The notes below the pieces were generated by a model. That model saw only the letters and a program-made list of their open reading frames with translations, had not been told where the DNA came from and searched no databases. A stretch of 64,000 nt of DNA, from contig NC_132986.1 in assembly GCF_047496725.1 (NCBI RefSeq), positions 9,012,031 through 9,076,030 on the forward strand, in the 5' to 3' direction. Both the position numbers and the translations under genes were made by a program. This DNA is from Anoplolepis gracilipes. Taxonomy: Eukaryota; Arthropoda; Insecta; Hymenoptera; Formicidae. This document shows, piece after piece, positions 53,901 through 64,000 of the stretch. Positions within the stretch are counted from its first letter, which is position 1; the number at the start of each line of letters is the position of its first letter.

Positions 53901-54421
53901 TATTTATAATTTTATTGCAACCAATCAAAAAATTTAAATCTAAAAAATTTGTGTTTGATCAGTAAAATAACTTTGGCGGATATGTCAAAGAGAAGTATAT
54001 ATTGAAAGTAATAAGTTTTATTGAATATAAATATGTAAACGTCAATAATCTTGGAATAAAATGCAAAAAGAAAAAATATCCATGCCTATGTATGTATAAT
54101 TGCAATATTAAAAATCTACATATCCTCTGGTAAAGATTAAAATTTAACATAAATAGAGAAAAAAACCACAGAATTGATAATATATTATATATCGTATATT
54201 TAATATTATTATAATACATAATTTGTCTAACAGAACAAGATAGATCAAATGAGCCGATAGATTGAAATAGACAGACTTTATATTTCTCTTCAAATTATTT
54301 AAACGTTTATAAAAGGAGTAAACATTTTCGTGGCATCGAAATTTTTTGTCTTGGCAGCTAATTAATTACTTTAGTCGGCGTGAACGCGATTAAATCCGCC
54401 GAATGCAGATAATGAAGTAGT
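50994..54421. other. Intergenic DNA upstream of the gustatory receptor
   Basis: GC-richer islands at 51640-51740, 52020-52130, 52380-52620 and 52980-53200 contain open frames on both strands (for example minus 51535-51735, starting MNVVISGTPSKSGQ, and minus 52263-52553), but none has a recognisable domain or a consistent splice pattern. No second gustatory receptor was found. A T run of about 20 bases is at 51911-51930. Confidence 0.5.
52907..52924. repeat. Short (TA)n tract
   Basis: A TA dinucleotide tract of about 18 bases. Confidence 0.85.
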
Positions 54422-54539
54422 CTAACTTTGGCTAGAAACTTGCTCAAATGTCATGTTCCTTAAAACTTGTTCTCCGCCTCTTTCGCTTTCTGCCACTATT
54501 TGCAACTCTCGGAGAGTTATCATCAGTTTTACTAGATGC
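54422..54539 (-). CDS. Candidate 3'-terminal coding exon, 38 residues
   Basis: Seen on the minus strand: ATGTTTTTCAG, a strong acceptor, is followed by G and then 38 codons (HLVKLMITLRELQIVAESER, then GGEQVLRNMTFEQVSSQS) to TAG at 54422. It would be a phase-2 acceptor. The composition (Glu, Gln, Leu, Arg) and helical periodicity are unlike translated AT-rich DNA. Another frame from the same acceptor (ASSKTDDNSPRVAN, then a KRKRRR cluster) also stays open for about 30 codons, so the frame is not certain. No upstream exon is identified. Family not recognised. Confidence 0.4.
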
Positions 54540-55685
54540 CTGAAAAACATTATATATTTGCCGAAACTGGCGTTAGAATTTGCATTTTATCGTGGGTTTG
54601 CTTGAGAAAGCTCTCCATTAAATCCAAGAATTTACTGAGTATAATAATGTAATATCTCTTTATAAGAAAGAACTGAGAATAAGAATGTTTTCACAAACAG
54701 TCTGCATATTGTATCAATGAAAAAAAGGCTTTCTAATATATGTATTCTCTAATTTATTTATTTTAATATAAATATTAATAATATAAGCCGGTCATTGTAA
54801 ATAAAATTTTAAATGACAATTTTAATTTTAAAACATGTTTATATTATTCAATAATTTTATAAATTCGAAGTATTTTTGTTCAAAATATCCGGTAAGATAA
54901 GGAGATATTTTAAGGATTTTTTTTGTACAATTTCTAAAATAAATTTTTTTATTGTACGTATTTTTTAATACTTTTCACGCATACGAAGAAAAAATACAAA
55001 GCCATCAAGTTGTTAAAGTCACTTAAATGTTAAATTTACAAATGTTGAAAAAACTGAATAGCTTTTTGTTGAAATAAAAATCTAACTTTCGTAAACGTTT
55101 TCATTTTTTATCACTAAAATTTAAAATAATAAACAGTATAAGAGGAAAAATTTACAGAGAAAACTTTTTTTTAATTTGTTGATTTCTCGAGGTACAAACA
55201 AGTTCTCTGAGAATACCACGTTTTCCAGAGAATATATATGTAATTTAACATAATAATAATTACCTTTATATAAATAGCATTTAATTTGTATGTAGATTAA
55301 ATTTTAAGGATAACGTAAAAATATCATGTTTTTATTTTTATTTCTTCTTCGAAAAATATTTTCGAAATAAAAATAAATATAATCTAATGAATAATCCAAT
55401 GTAAATCTATTTATAAAAATTGAGTCGCACATGTGACACGTCATCGACGAAATATTGTACTGCGTAATTCACAATCTCTGTTCGAGGAATAAAACGAAAC
55501 GAGCGCGATCAGAGTGGTGTTTATCTGTCAGCATGTCTGTTTTATTCATTCAAAAACTTGTTATCCCCAAAGACCCAGTTCGCCCTCCTTTCCCCTCCTT
55601 CCCATTTCAACTATGATTCGCCGAAAAATCCCCAAAATTGTCATACTTAGCAACTTTCTGTGAAAGACCACTCGAAATGTTCTAG
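54540..55685. other. AT-rich non-coding DNA
   Basis: AT-rich, with no open frame worth noting. GC content increases from about 55430, including a C-rich stretch at 55560-55610. Confidence 0.6.
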
Positions 55686-55892
55686 AAGCCACACAACCGC
55701 GACGTAGCGAAGGTGATCAAGGACGATTTGCTGAGAGAGACCCACGAGAGACACGCCATTGACTGTCCCCTTGACAAGCATCTTCTACGTGACAGGACCC
55801 TCAAATTGTTCCGCAAACACAGGCTGTCCAGCACGTATTCTCGAAATTCCCGCATTGCTCGTGACACTAACGTTTCGGGGTTTATCCGATAA
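55686..55892 (+). CDS. Candidate terminal exon in a GC-rich block (frame uncertain)
   Basis: On the plus strand ATGTTCTAG|AAG resembles an acceptor and is followed by 68 codons to TAA (KPHNRDVAKVIKDDLLRETH, then LLRDRTLKLFRKHRLSST). The codons have high GC at third positions. However, two other registers of the same DNA are also open: plus 55759-55941 (FYVTGPSNCSANTGC) and a minus-strand frame containing SDKPRNVSVTSNAGISRIRA that carries one internal stop. I cannot tell which is real. A decayed transposon or an unassigned gene exon are both possible. Confidence 0.25.
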   Translation, partial: KPHNRDVAKVIKDDLLRETHERHAIDCPLDKHLLRDRTLKLFRKHRLSSTYSRNSRIARDTNVSGFIR

Positions 55893-56285
55893 TCGGACAA
55901 AAGCCGCGATAGTCGGAGGGATAATAGTATCATATATTTAGGGACGCGGAACGATATCTGGCTCCACCATATAGATACTTTATTTTATCTCATAACAGAG
56001 GATTAACAATTCTTACCCCTTACTTGATTTTATCTTAACGATCTCTCTCTCTCTCTCTCTCTCTCTCGTTCGGGGATTCTTGGGATATCCTATATAGAGT
56101 AAAATCGATATAAGCATTAACCTTAAAGAGAGAGGGAGAGTTAATATGTTAAATATATAATAATATAATTATTATATAAATGTTCGAGTGTACTTACAAC
56201 ACTAGCTGTTGTAATATTTAATATCGTCATCGTAATCGTAATTCTTTCTAGCTGAAAGAATTAGCCTAGTCAGCTTTAAACTTTC
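55893..56285. other. Intergenic DNA with a (CT)n tract
   Basis: Contains the microsatellite at 56042-56067 and a short near-palindrome (ATTCTTTCTAGCTGAAAGAA, about 56240). No gene seen. Confidence 0.55.
56042..56067. repeat. (CT)n microsatellite
   Basis: A CT tract of about 26 bases. Confidence 0.95.
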
Positions 56286-56495
56286 TCAAGATGACTGATG
56301 TTTTTTGAGGAAGCACGACTTCTTTTTGATCCCCGAGAAATTCGTCTTCGGTAAAAACTTTTTCCATTTGAACAAACTGACGATATAGACATCTTGCTCA
56401 GGTATCTCATCGAACATACAGCGAGATAAATCTGATGATTCTGAAGAAGGTAATCCTGATATGTTGCAATGCCTCTGGCACCGAGAAAATGCCAT
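56286..56495 (-). CDS. Possible small protein or terminal exon, 69 aa
   Basis: Seen on the minus strand: an ATG-initiated 69-codon frame with an in-frame stop upstream. It reads MAFSRCQRHCNISGLPSSES, then MFDEIPEQDVYIVSLFKWKK, and ends in a basic tail before TGA. A pyrimidine-containing acceptor-like site (TTTTCTCGGTGCCAG) lies just inside, so it may instead be a last exon starting at RHCNIS. No signal peptide, membrane helix or known family. Composition is more protein-like than most frames nearby. Confidence 0.35.
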   Translation of the reverse strand: MAFSRCQRHCNISGLPSSESSDLSRCMFDEIPEQDVYIVSLFKWKKFLPKTNFSGIKKKSCFLKKHQSS

Positions 56496-59480
56496 TACTG
56501 ATTTGCGACTCTTATCCCGTTATGATAACGAGTAAGGATTACAGTTACAACGAGGACGCTTCGGTAAACAATGATTTTTTCAGAAAATAACTGACGATTG
56601 TATAAAACGAGTACTTCGTAATCGCAAGACCTGTTGCTATTATACAGAAATAATTTTTTTTTTCGAGATTTCGTATCGCAAGTAATATTAGATATATTTT
56701 CTTTCTTAATAATTTCTCGCTGTCGCTGACTTTAAAAAAGGCCTTTGATAAAAAATAAGTATGTTCAGCATTGCTGTTATTAATTTATTCTATAAAAGAT
56801 TATAAGTTTATTATGTGTGCGAGAAAATTCGTCATATAATGTATTTTCGATTATTTATAAATATAAGTGCAAAAAAATTGAAAAAATTTAAGGAATAGTA
56901 TAATTTTTAATTTCTTTAAACATAAAACTAATATATTTTGAAGACTAAATTATTTAGAAATACTTTGTAATTTTTCTATCTCGTCCTATTAAGATATGTG
57001 CACATAGTTCTTGAAAATTCACGAACATTTCTCTTAATGAACAGAAACTTTAGTTTCTCAAAGTTTAATTATATCTCGTCTACGAGAAATTATCGGAAAT
57101 ATTCGTAAGTATGTAGAAGGAATCAGGGAACATAAACGATGATACGCCGAAAATATAGTGAAAAGCTAGATGGAAGCATAGCGGAAATTCTGCGCGATCT
57201 CATTATCGTCAGTTTTCAGTAAACGAGCTTCTGAATCGACGATTACTTCCTGGAAATTCATTGGGACTGATTTCTAGACTATCTTTCAGAAAATTTTTTA
57301 CGTTCGATTAAAATCTTTCAACCGATGCATTACACAAGCAGCGTAAATCCCGATAAGAATTCTAATTACAATTTCAGAACGGAAATCATTGGATTAGTCG
57401 ATGATCAGTTCGATTACGCGATCGTATCAAAAGAGAAGAGATTTAATATAATCTCGATAATCGCTTATTGAACGGAAATTTGGAAGAGATTTATATGAAA
57501 AAGAATGTTTATTGGAAAAGGTTCATTAAAATTCGCTTAATTAAAAAAAGACTTATAAAGAGGCAAGGATGAGTAATGAATCAATATCGAGGAACAATGA
57601 AGATATCGCATTATTCCGCTGTAGGCGAAGTTTACGGAGGTCATCGACATCTAGATGATCGAAGATGCGATTCAAAGTTCTAAATGCGGTAAAAGTTATT
57701 CAACGTAAACGGTTGTGAACGCCGTACGTCGAGGACAAATACAAATTACAACCGTAAGCTGGATGAAAAGGCTAACAATGAGAGAGCAAGTACAATAGAA
57801 ATAGTCGAGCTTTGAGCGAGTCGACAATCAATCGAGTCATTGTCGGAAATCGACAACGAGAATGACAGCAATATTGTGCGTGTATAGCAACAAGTGTTTC
57901 ACGACACGTTTGTCATTCGGATACAAAAGAGTCGAATATGTGCGTGGCTTTGCGGCTATTCTAAGAAATGCAATCGATTAAAGATAGTCAGTATATGTAC
58001 AGAAAAAAAGTAAGTGTCAAATCAAAACTTATATATCTATATGAACGCGTTCATTGTTTCATATATACAAAACAATTTATAATCCTTTTAGAAGAATTTA
58101 AAAATCTTAAATTTCAACAATATTATAATCTTATTTCAATACTACAATTGTCATTTCAAGAATAAAATAATTATTTTAACTCTAAAAAAATTATAATCTT
58201 CGATTTGAACATGTATTATTTTCTATCCAACATTTTTTCCTCTCCATTCAAGAAAATTATTCTTAAATAACAAGAATATATTTTTCTTGGTTGAACTATA
58301 CAAAATGTCTTCATCCAAGTAAATTTTCTTTGTTTAACACAATATAATCGCATTTCAAGATTTACATTTTGAAACTAAAGATATTGTCAAAATAAGAATA
58401 TTCTTTTTTTCTGTGTGGTAACGAAGGCGTAACAGAGCCAAATATCTATAATTTAAATTAAAAGTGGAGTAATTTAATAAATTATCAAATGAGTATATAA
58501 TAAATTACAGACAAAGACAGCGCATTAAATCATAAAAACAGTCGTGGCGAAAGGTACGTAAATACAAAATAAATGGTTGAGCATAGCGAATTAAACAATA
58601 GTAAATTGAACATAAAATTAAATTAACGGGCGAACATTTCGGCTTGATTTTTCAAGCCCTCTTCGACGCAAGATAATAAAAAGGTATAAAGAGGCCAAAC
58701 ATTATACAAATAATACAATGAAAATATAGTCAAATGCATAAAATATTTAGAGTTAATCGATATTCATAATATGTAATCTTCAAACAACGACGACCGAGTT
58801 CAATGAAATAACTAGTTTGAACAAAAATGATGGTTTTTTTCCCCTCATAGAACCTAAAAATACGACACTCACGTTTTCTTAAGGCCAAGGGATCTTGGAA
58901 TAATTCTAACAACGGTGAACCGGAGCAAAAAAAATTGCCCGATTAAAAGTGGATAAAGTAGTAGGAGCAGACGATTCGTCTTCGGCTCTTCTGACGTAGG
59001 ACGTTACTAATTAATAATTAAATTATTTTATTGATATACTCAGCGATGATAATGTACAGGAACTGCGATTAGGCGGTTGTGTGAGATGAAGATGAATATT
59101 TTTACTATAAGGCTAAAAAAGATTAAGAGTGATCTTAATAGCAATGTATTTTTTATTTTTTGAAAAAAAGTTAAAAGCTCAATATTAGATTTGTTACATA
59201 TTTTACGACTTTATAAAATAAAGATGTAAATAAGATCCTATTTTATCTTTATTCTTTATTCGAATGATTTATTTGCTTTTATTGAATACTTTCTTTTTTA
59301 CTTTTTTATTTTATTTTTTTGCTGTTTTATTAATAATAGAGATTAAGAATATAAGAAATGTATAAAAATTCTATTTTTTTAAATTTAACAAATGCAGAAG
59401 CTAAAAATGATGATTCTTAGGAAAAGCTAAAAATCTACAGAGAATCATATAACAAATATTTAAGCTGTATTTAAAAAGGA
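56496..59480. other. Intergenic DNA; GC-richer block at 57100-57950
   Basis: The stretch 57100-57950 has clearly higher GC and CpG content than its surroundings but all six frames are broken by stops within about 30 codons, so it is not ordinary coding sequence. It could be a regulatory block, a non-coding exon or an old pseudogene. The frame at 57968-58165 is AT-driven. The hairpin at 58620-58680 is listed separately. Confidence 0.5.
58620..58680 (-). mobile_element. Hairpin resembling a Penelope-like element end
   Basis: On the minus strand GTCGAAGAGGGCTTGA, a four-base loop and TCAAGCCGAAATG form a perfect 7-bp stem bracketed by CGAAGAG and CGAAA. Known: Penelope-like retroelements carry a related arrangement (CTGANGA, stem, GAAA) near their ends, in some lineages as a hammerhead ribozyme. 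Here the first box deviates from CTGANGA. I see no reverse transcriptase beside it, so at most this is a decayed end fragment. Confidence 0.3.
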
Positions 59481-59579
59481 TTAAAACTTATTTATAACTA
59501 TTGTACAAACTGTCACTATAAATCTTTCATTCAATTTACGAATTAAATAATTATTATTATAAGAAATAAACACTCGAAT

Positions 59580-59930
59580 GTAAAAAACTCTGTGTGAATT
59601 GTTTTGTAGAATAATATAATACAGCAAAGAGAATTTTCTTCGTATGGAGTCCCGCATTCTCGCAATATTAATTGAACAAACACTATGGAAATTACAGTTC
59701 GAGCTAGAGTTAATAGGTTCCCCCGAGTAATTCACGAAATCGCGTCCCATCCAAATCACGTTTCCGTAGAAAATTACATTCGCTCCAAAATCATCAATCC
59801 CGTCTTGCAGCTCCATTGTATTCCTTTCGCCGGATGCAATTTTCCCGAATCGTGTTTCTACAGGAAACAAAGTTGCACCCGGCCAAAGATTCGTAAGAGG
59901 CTTCGAACAGTCATGATTCCCGGACGACAT
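59580..59930 (-). CDS. Possible N-terminal coding exon of unknown protein
   Basis: Seen on the minus strand: an ATG at 59930 opens a long frame. Its first about 100 codons are purine-biased at codon position one and protein-like (MSSGNHDCSKPLTNLWPGAT, then ETRFGKIASGERNTMELQDG, then NVIFYGNVIWMGRDFVNYSG). After about RMRDSIRRKFS the frame becomes AT-driven and is probably intronic, although I could not fix a donor; the open frame itself runs to 59481. A TATA-like GTATATAAG lies about 25 bases upstream of the ATG. A plus-strand frame (59685-59936) overlaps, and I judge it the shadow. Family not recognised. Confidence 0.3.
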
Positions 59931-61133
59931 CCCTAATCGTTGAATAATGGAACTTATATACTATCCCTGCTGTGCGCTTCGCTACACGTGAATGATGCTG
60001 AAGGATTAATGGTATGTCGTCACTGAGAACCGTAATAATTCACAACCAGAATCCAGTAGAGAGGAATCTTACGCTAAAGCAATGCGAGTGTTTTGAGTAT
60101 GTAGATTATCTCTGATCTGTAGATGCCAGAAGAGAGTATAATTTTTAATTGAAAATAATTCAATTTCAGTATACAAAGAAAGTAATTGTTTGAGAGATAT
60201 TAGAAGAAAAACATTTTTATATTGTTGGATAAAGTAAAAAGCAAGCAGAGAAAGAGAATAATCGACAAATACATTGATTTTAATATGTAATTTATTTATT
60301 ACATGTTAATCGCTAAACGATTAAAAATATTATGTTCTTCAAAAAAATATATAAATTTTTGAGCAGTATTAAGTAAATAATTAAATATGCATTATTCGCC
60401 ATCTAGATATATAATTACATAGTTATAATCTATTTACAAGATCGATCGTTTCGACACGTTTTTATTAAATCCATTTATTTGTGAAATTAGCAAATGTTTT
60501 GAATCTCTAACAATTATTCTGTTCAAATATTCAATAAACTTTTTTTTATTAAATTACATTAAGAAACAAAAATATTTTTATTAAAGAAAAAAAATTTAAT
60601 TTATTCTCTGAGAGAGAAATACATTGATTAAACTTCCTTCAATCTAAAATACTCTGAGACTTGGAAATCAACGTTAAATCCATTATCGCTACTCATATCT
60701 TTATAATATGTAGTTATGTGTTGTATATGTACATACATAACATATAAATTACTTGAATATCTTCTCTTGCTAGAGTATGTTCCCGTAAACACATTTTCTG
60801 CTTGCTTCTAGATGTACGATAGGCGAAAGATATCATTATATACAATACATGTTCCCTTTTTGCGGAAGAGATGCAATTTATCATTTTCAAACAGAAAAAA
60901 CTTTAGCAACCGTCGTCGTCGCACCCAACATAATCGATTTCCGTTTACCATATTCGTTATCATTCGAGGATACGCCGTAGATTGAGAGGAATATTTTCAG
61001 AATGAAATCGAATTTTCACATAAAAAGTATTATTATATTACATTTTCTTCTCTTATTAATTATTGTCTTTAATGTGTTAAATGTGAAACTCTCCTTATTT
61101 GTCTTTTATTAAACATTTTTTATAATTACGCGT

Positions 61134-61141
<8 letters not shown>

Positions 61142-61189
<48 letters not shown>

Positions 61190-61215
61190 ATATATATATA
61201 TATATATATATATAT
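61142..61215. repeat. (TA)n microsatellite, interrupted once
   Basis: About 45 bases of TA, a CGAA interruption, then about 26 more bases of TA. It creates spurious Ile-Tyr open frames on both strands. Confidence 0.97.
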
Positions 61216-62153
61216 TCGATTTTCTGCAGATAACTGAATTTTATCATGTAATAGGAAACCGATATGTGAATAAAGCGAGCAAATATACAAGTGCAAATGT
61301 AAAAAGTAAGCTGAAAATGTGAGTGTGCGAGAAATGACACAAATTGAAATTTCAAGAGTCGCAACTCTAAAAATTTGTTTGAGTTTGAGAGTTTAACAAA
61401 ACTGTAAAAATTGAAAAGTCGGAAAAGTCTTAGAGGAGCAGTAAAGAGATGGCATGAACTAAAACTTTTAGAATCATGATTTTAAGAATTTTTAGAAATC
61501 TGATATTTCAACTGGGAAAATGTAAATTCTGAAAATATTTATTTACAGTATCAAGCAAAACATCGGGAGAATATAATTACGTAAGAAAACAAATTAAAAC
61601 TTTTATACATTTACAACAATTATTACATTTCTGAACATTAAAATTTTTTTTCATTATTTTTTTATCTACATTATTACAAAGATTGTAATGTAATACTGAG
61701 CGAGTTAGTTTATATTACTATAATACATCTCGTTCTCAGTTTTTATATAAATAATTGCGGAACAATTTATAACTACAAGGCGCACAATGAGGCAAGTTAT
61801 GGTTTTAAAGAGTAAATAAAAGCAAAGAAGATAAATCAGAAATTGGCTTTTGACTTGACTTTTCACCTTTATTTTTCCCCTTCGCGATAAAACTTTTCTC
61901 CTCGATGTTTTTTCCTCTTAATAGAACGAACTTAAACAACTTGCAATTTATTATCAAGACAAGTTCTTTAACAAAAATGTAATTATAGATAAAAACCTAA
62001 ATAAATCTCAAACTTATATAAAATTCACACTCAGATTTATATTAAATTTATCTTTTTGTGATAACATTTATTTTTATTCATACATGGTTATTTATAGCCT
62101 AACATATTTTATATTTCTTGTGGAGTTTTGTTTATTATTGTAAAATATTTAAC

Positions 62154-62333
62154 ATGTCGCGTAATCAATTATACTCCGAGAATGAGACGTATTTCGTGAG
62201 ACCGAGTGTAAACGCGTGCGCAAAGTGCGTGATCCGATTTCGGAAATGTATATCGCGTATTTTATTTCATCGAGATCGAGACCGGGACTACTTAGATGTA
62301 CGACAAAGTCGCATTTCTCTGAGATGCGTCTGA
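62154..62333 (+). CDS. Possible small basic ORF, 59 aa
   Basis: An ATG-initiated frame in a GC-richer patch reads MSRNQLYSENETYFVRPSVN, then ACAKCVIRFRKCISRILFH, and ends RISLRCV before TGA. Four cysteines and many arginines are present. No family recognised and no flanking exon seen. A candidate only. Confidence 0.27.
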   Translation: MSRNQLYSENETYFVRPSVNACAKCVIRFRKCISRILFHRDRDRDYLDVRQSRISLRCV

Positions 62334-62876
62334 ATTTTTCTGAGAGACGCGTGCGACCTCGATTCTTTTTTTAATGTCGACTTTTCTAAAGATGGAAACC
62401 GGATTTGTATTCAAATCCAGATGGAAAAAGAAATTTCCATCTCGGTAACTTATTATTATGACAAGCGTGAAATTATATTTACATGGAAAATTGTGCAACG
62501 TGATATACTTGGATTTTTCGCTTTTATCAGTAAAAAAATAAAAACCACAAACTTTACTTTATTACACATGGCAATAAATGCTATTGCAAATTATTTTGTA
62601 TTTTTATAAACATTAATGGAACAAATAATTTTAAACCGAGTATACGCAATCTAAAAATTTATATGTATATTACACATCTGTATATTGTAGCAGTTTTAAA
62701 AACAGTAATCAACAGCAAGCCATTAAGACATCGAGCCGAAAATGTAAATACAGGCGGCCTTGAGCTCTTGTATATTTAAATAAAATTGTATACTATTGTA
62801 TAATTTCGTAACGATTTTTATTTATGTTGCTTTGCCGCTATCGTCCAAATATATAATGTCCCTTTATATTTGTATT

Positions 62877-63011
<135 letters not shown>

Positions 63012-63397
63012 TATATATATATATGTAATGACAAATATGTAATAAGAAATTTTAAACCTGGAAATTCTTACAACATATACAATTTTATTTAAATTTTTTC
63101 TTTTTTTTTTAACTTTCAATACATATCTTGCTTATTAACTGATAATTATATCTATTATATTATTTATCAAATAGAAATCGACAAGATTTATATAACAATT
63201 TAATAAGTACAAAAACTAAATTACTTTAGAACTTTTAGATATTAAAACAGTCTTGTATTTAATAAATTTAGTTAGTATTTTATGAAAATTTTATTGTACA
63301 GAGAATGTATCAAAAACCACAAAAGAATTACTAATGTAGTGATTCCTTTGCACAAATAAAAACATGAAATTAGAGATTTAGCAGCATCAATTACTTA

Positions 63398-63897
63398 TTA
63401 TAATACTTGTATATCACGATTCTCAACCTCTTGGATGACTGATAACACTCTCTGTAGTATTTCACAGTGCACAATCAATTTATCTCGATTTGCATTTACA
63501 GTTATCGCACAATCATCAAATTTTAATAATTTCTTATAATTAGCGTTAACACGTTGCTGAAATTCGTCACACTCGAATCTTTCTTTTCCCCAATCATTAC
63601 GCTGTTCTTGCTGTTCTTTGGATACGTCAAGAAACACCACGCAATCTGGTTTTGTAAGCCCTAAGTCAGGTTGTCGACACCAGTCGAGATCTTTGCCAGT
63701 GTTGGCTGCCGCATATACAGCACCCGAGGCTGCATATCTGTCTATCACTAGAGTAATACCAGCTAGAAGTGTCTTCTCAATGTACTCCTTAGACTCCCAT
63801 CTATTCGCAGAGAACAACAAGTGAGCTGTCTCTGGTGGTAAACTTATCTTTTTCGACAGGAAACTATTTAAAACAGCTCCTACAGGAGTGCCTCTGT
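63398..63897 (-). CDS. DTYMK: Thymidylate kinase (dTMP kinase), last exon, N-terminus missing
   Basis: Phosphorylates dTMP to dTDP using ATP in the dTTP pathway. Seen: the exon follows TATTTTACAG at 63898 and enters in phase 1. It encodes RGTPVGAVLNSFLS, the conserved FSANRWE, the DR(Y/H)-type motif LVIDRYAASGA, a dTMP-binding-region match DLDWCRQPDLGL, KPDCVVFLDV, and the lid-region EQQEQRNDWGKERFE, then stops at TAA. About 166 residues are present of roughly 210 usual. The P-loop and first helices must be on exons beyond the right edge; nothing like them appears in 63908-64000. The minus-strand AATAAA at 63295-63290 would be its polyadenylation signal. Confidence 0.95.
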
Positions 63898-64000
63898 CTG
63901 TAAAATAAAGTAAAATATTTTTTTAATCTCAATTATTACGTGCAAGTTGTTTCTTATCAATTGTCGAATTGTCATAAATGTCAAGCGAAGATATCTTTTC

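Noticed and set aside
61095..61364. Ile-Tyr repeat open frames on both strands
   Set aside because: Translations of the (TA)n tract.
63618..63824. Plus-strand frame over thymidylate kinase
   Set aside because: Antisense shadow of a clearly recognised conserved enzyme.

Overview
The window looks like nuclear DNA of an insect, most likely a hymenopteran and probably an ant. The DNA is very AT-rich, dinucleotide microsatellites are frequent, introns are short to medium, and there is an insect-type gustatory receptor whose exon texture resembles ant receptors. No prokaryotic layout, CRISPR array, rRNA or clear tRNA was seen. The species call is an inference from texture and gene content. Only three loci are well supported; the rest is AT-rich non-coding DNA with scattered islands of higher GC content that may hold single exons of genes I cannot complete.

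Region by region. 1-13 kb: AT-rich DNA with microsatellites, a possible exon ending at a GTGAGT donor (1109-1298), a possible small secreted ORF (4319-4543), and a foldback element flanked by TA (5311-5737). 13-35 kb: mostly featureless, with a possible minus-strand first exon carrying one membrane helix (12956-13128) and a possible minus-strand last exon (20455-20604). 33.6-38.1 kb: an uncharacterised plus-strand gene, with a probable 5' untranslated exon, a 1.83 kb coding exon, and a short final exon that joins in exact phase to give a 692-residue disordered protein. Its C-terminus carries YDTP, YDVP and YEEI, the kind of tyrosine motifs that SH2 domains bind when phosphorylated. 40.0 kb: a possible first coding exon (39994-40095). 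47.2-51.0 kb, minus strand: a six-exon gustatory receptor, rebuilt here including three short 3' exons of 60, 93 and 63 bases. 54-62 kb: several unassigned candidate exons or ORFs and a hairpin reminiscent of Penelope-like retroelement ends. 63.4-63.9 kb, minus strand: the last exon of thymidylate kinase, whose N-terminal exons lie beyond the window.

The three firm genes share no obvious pathway: chemosensation, possible phosphotyrosine signalling, and nucleotide synthesis. Nothing suggests coordinated regulation. The most interesting items are the candidate docking protein, created by a phase-2 splice junction, and the exon 1/exon 2 boundary of the gustatory receptor, where a better-looking protein requires a one-base frameshift.
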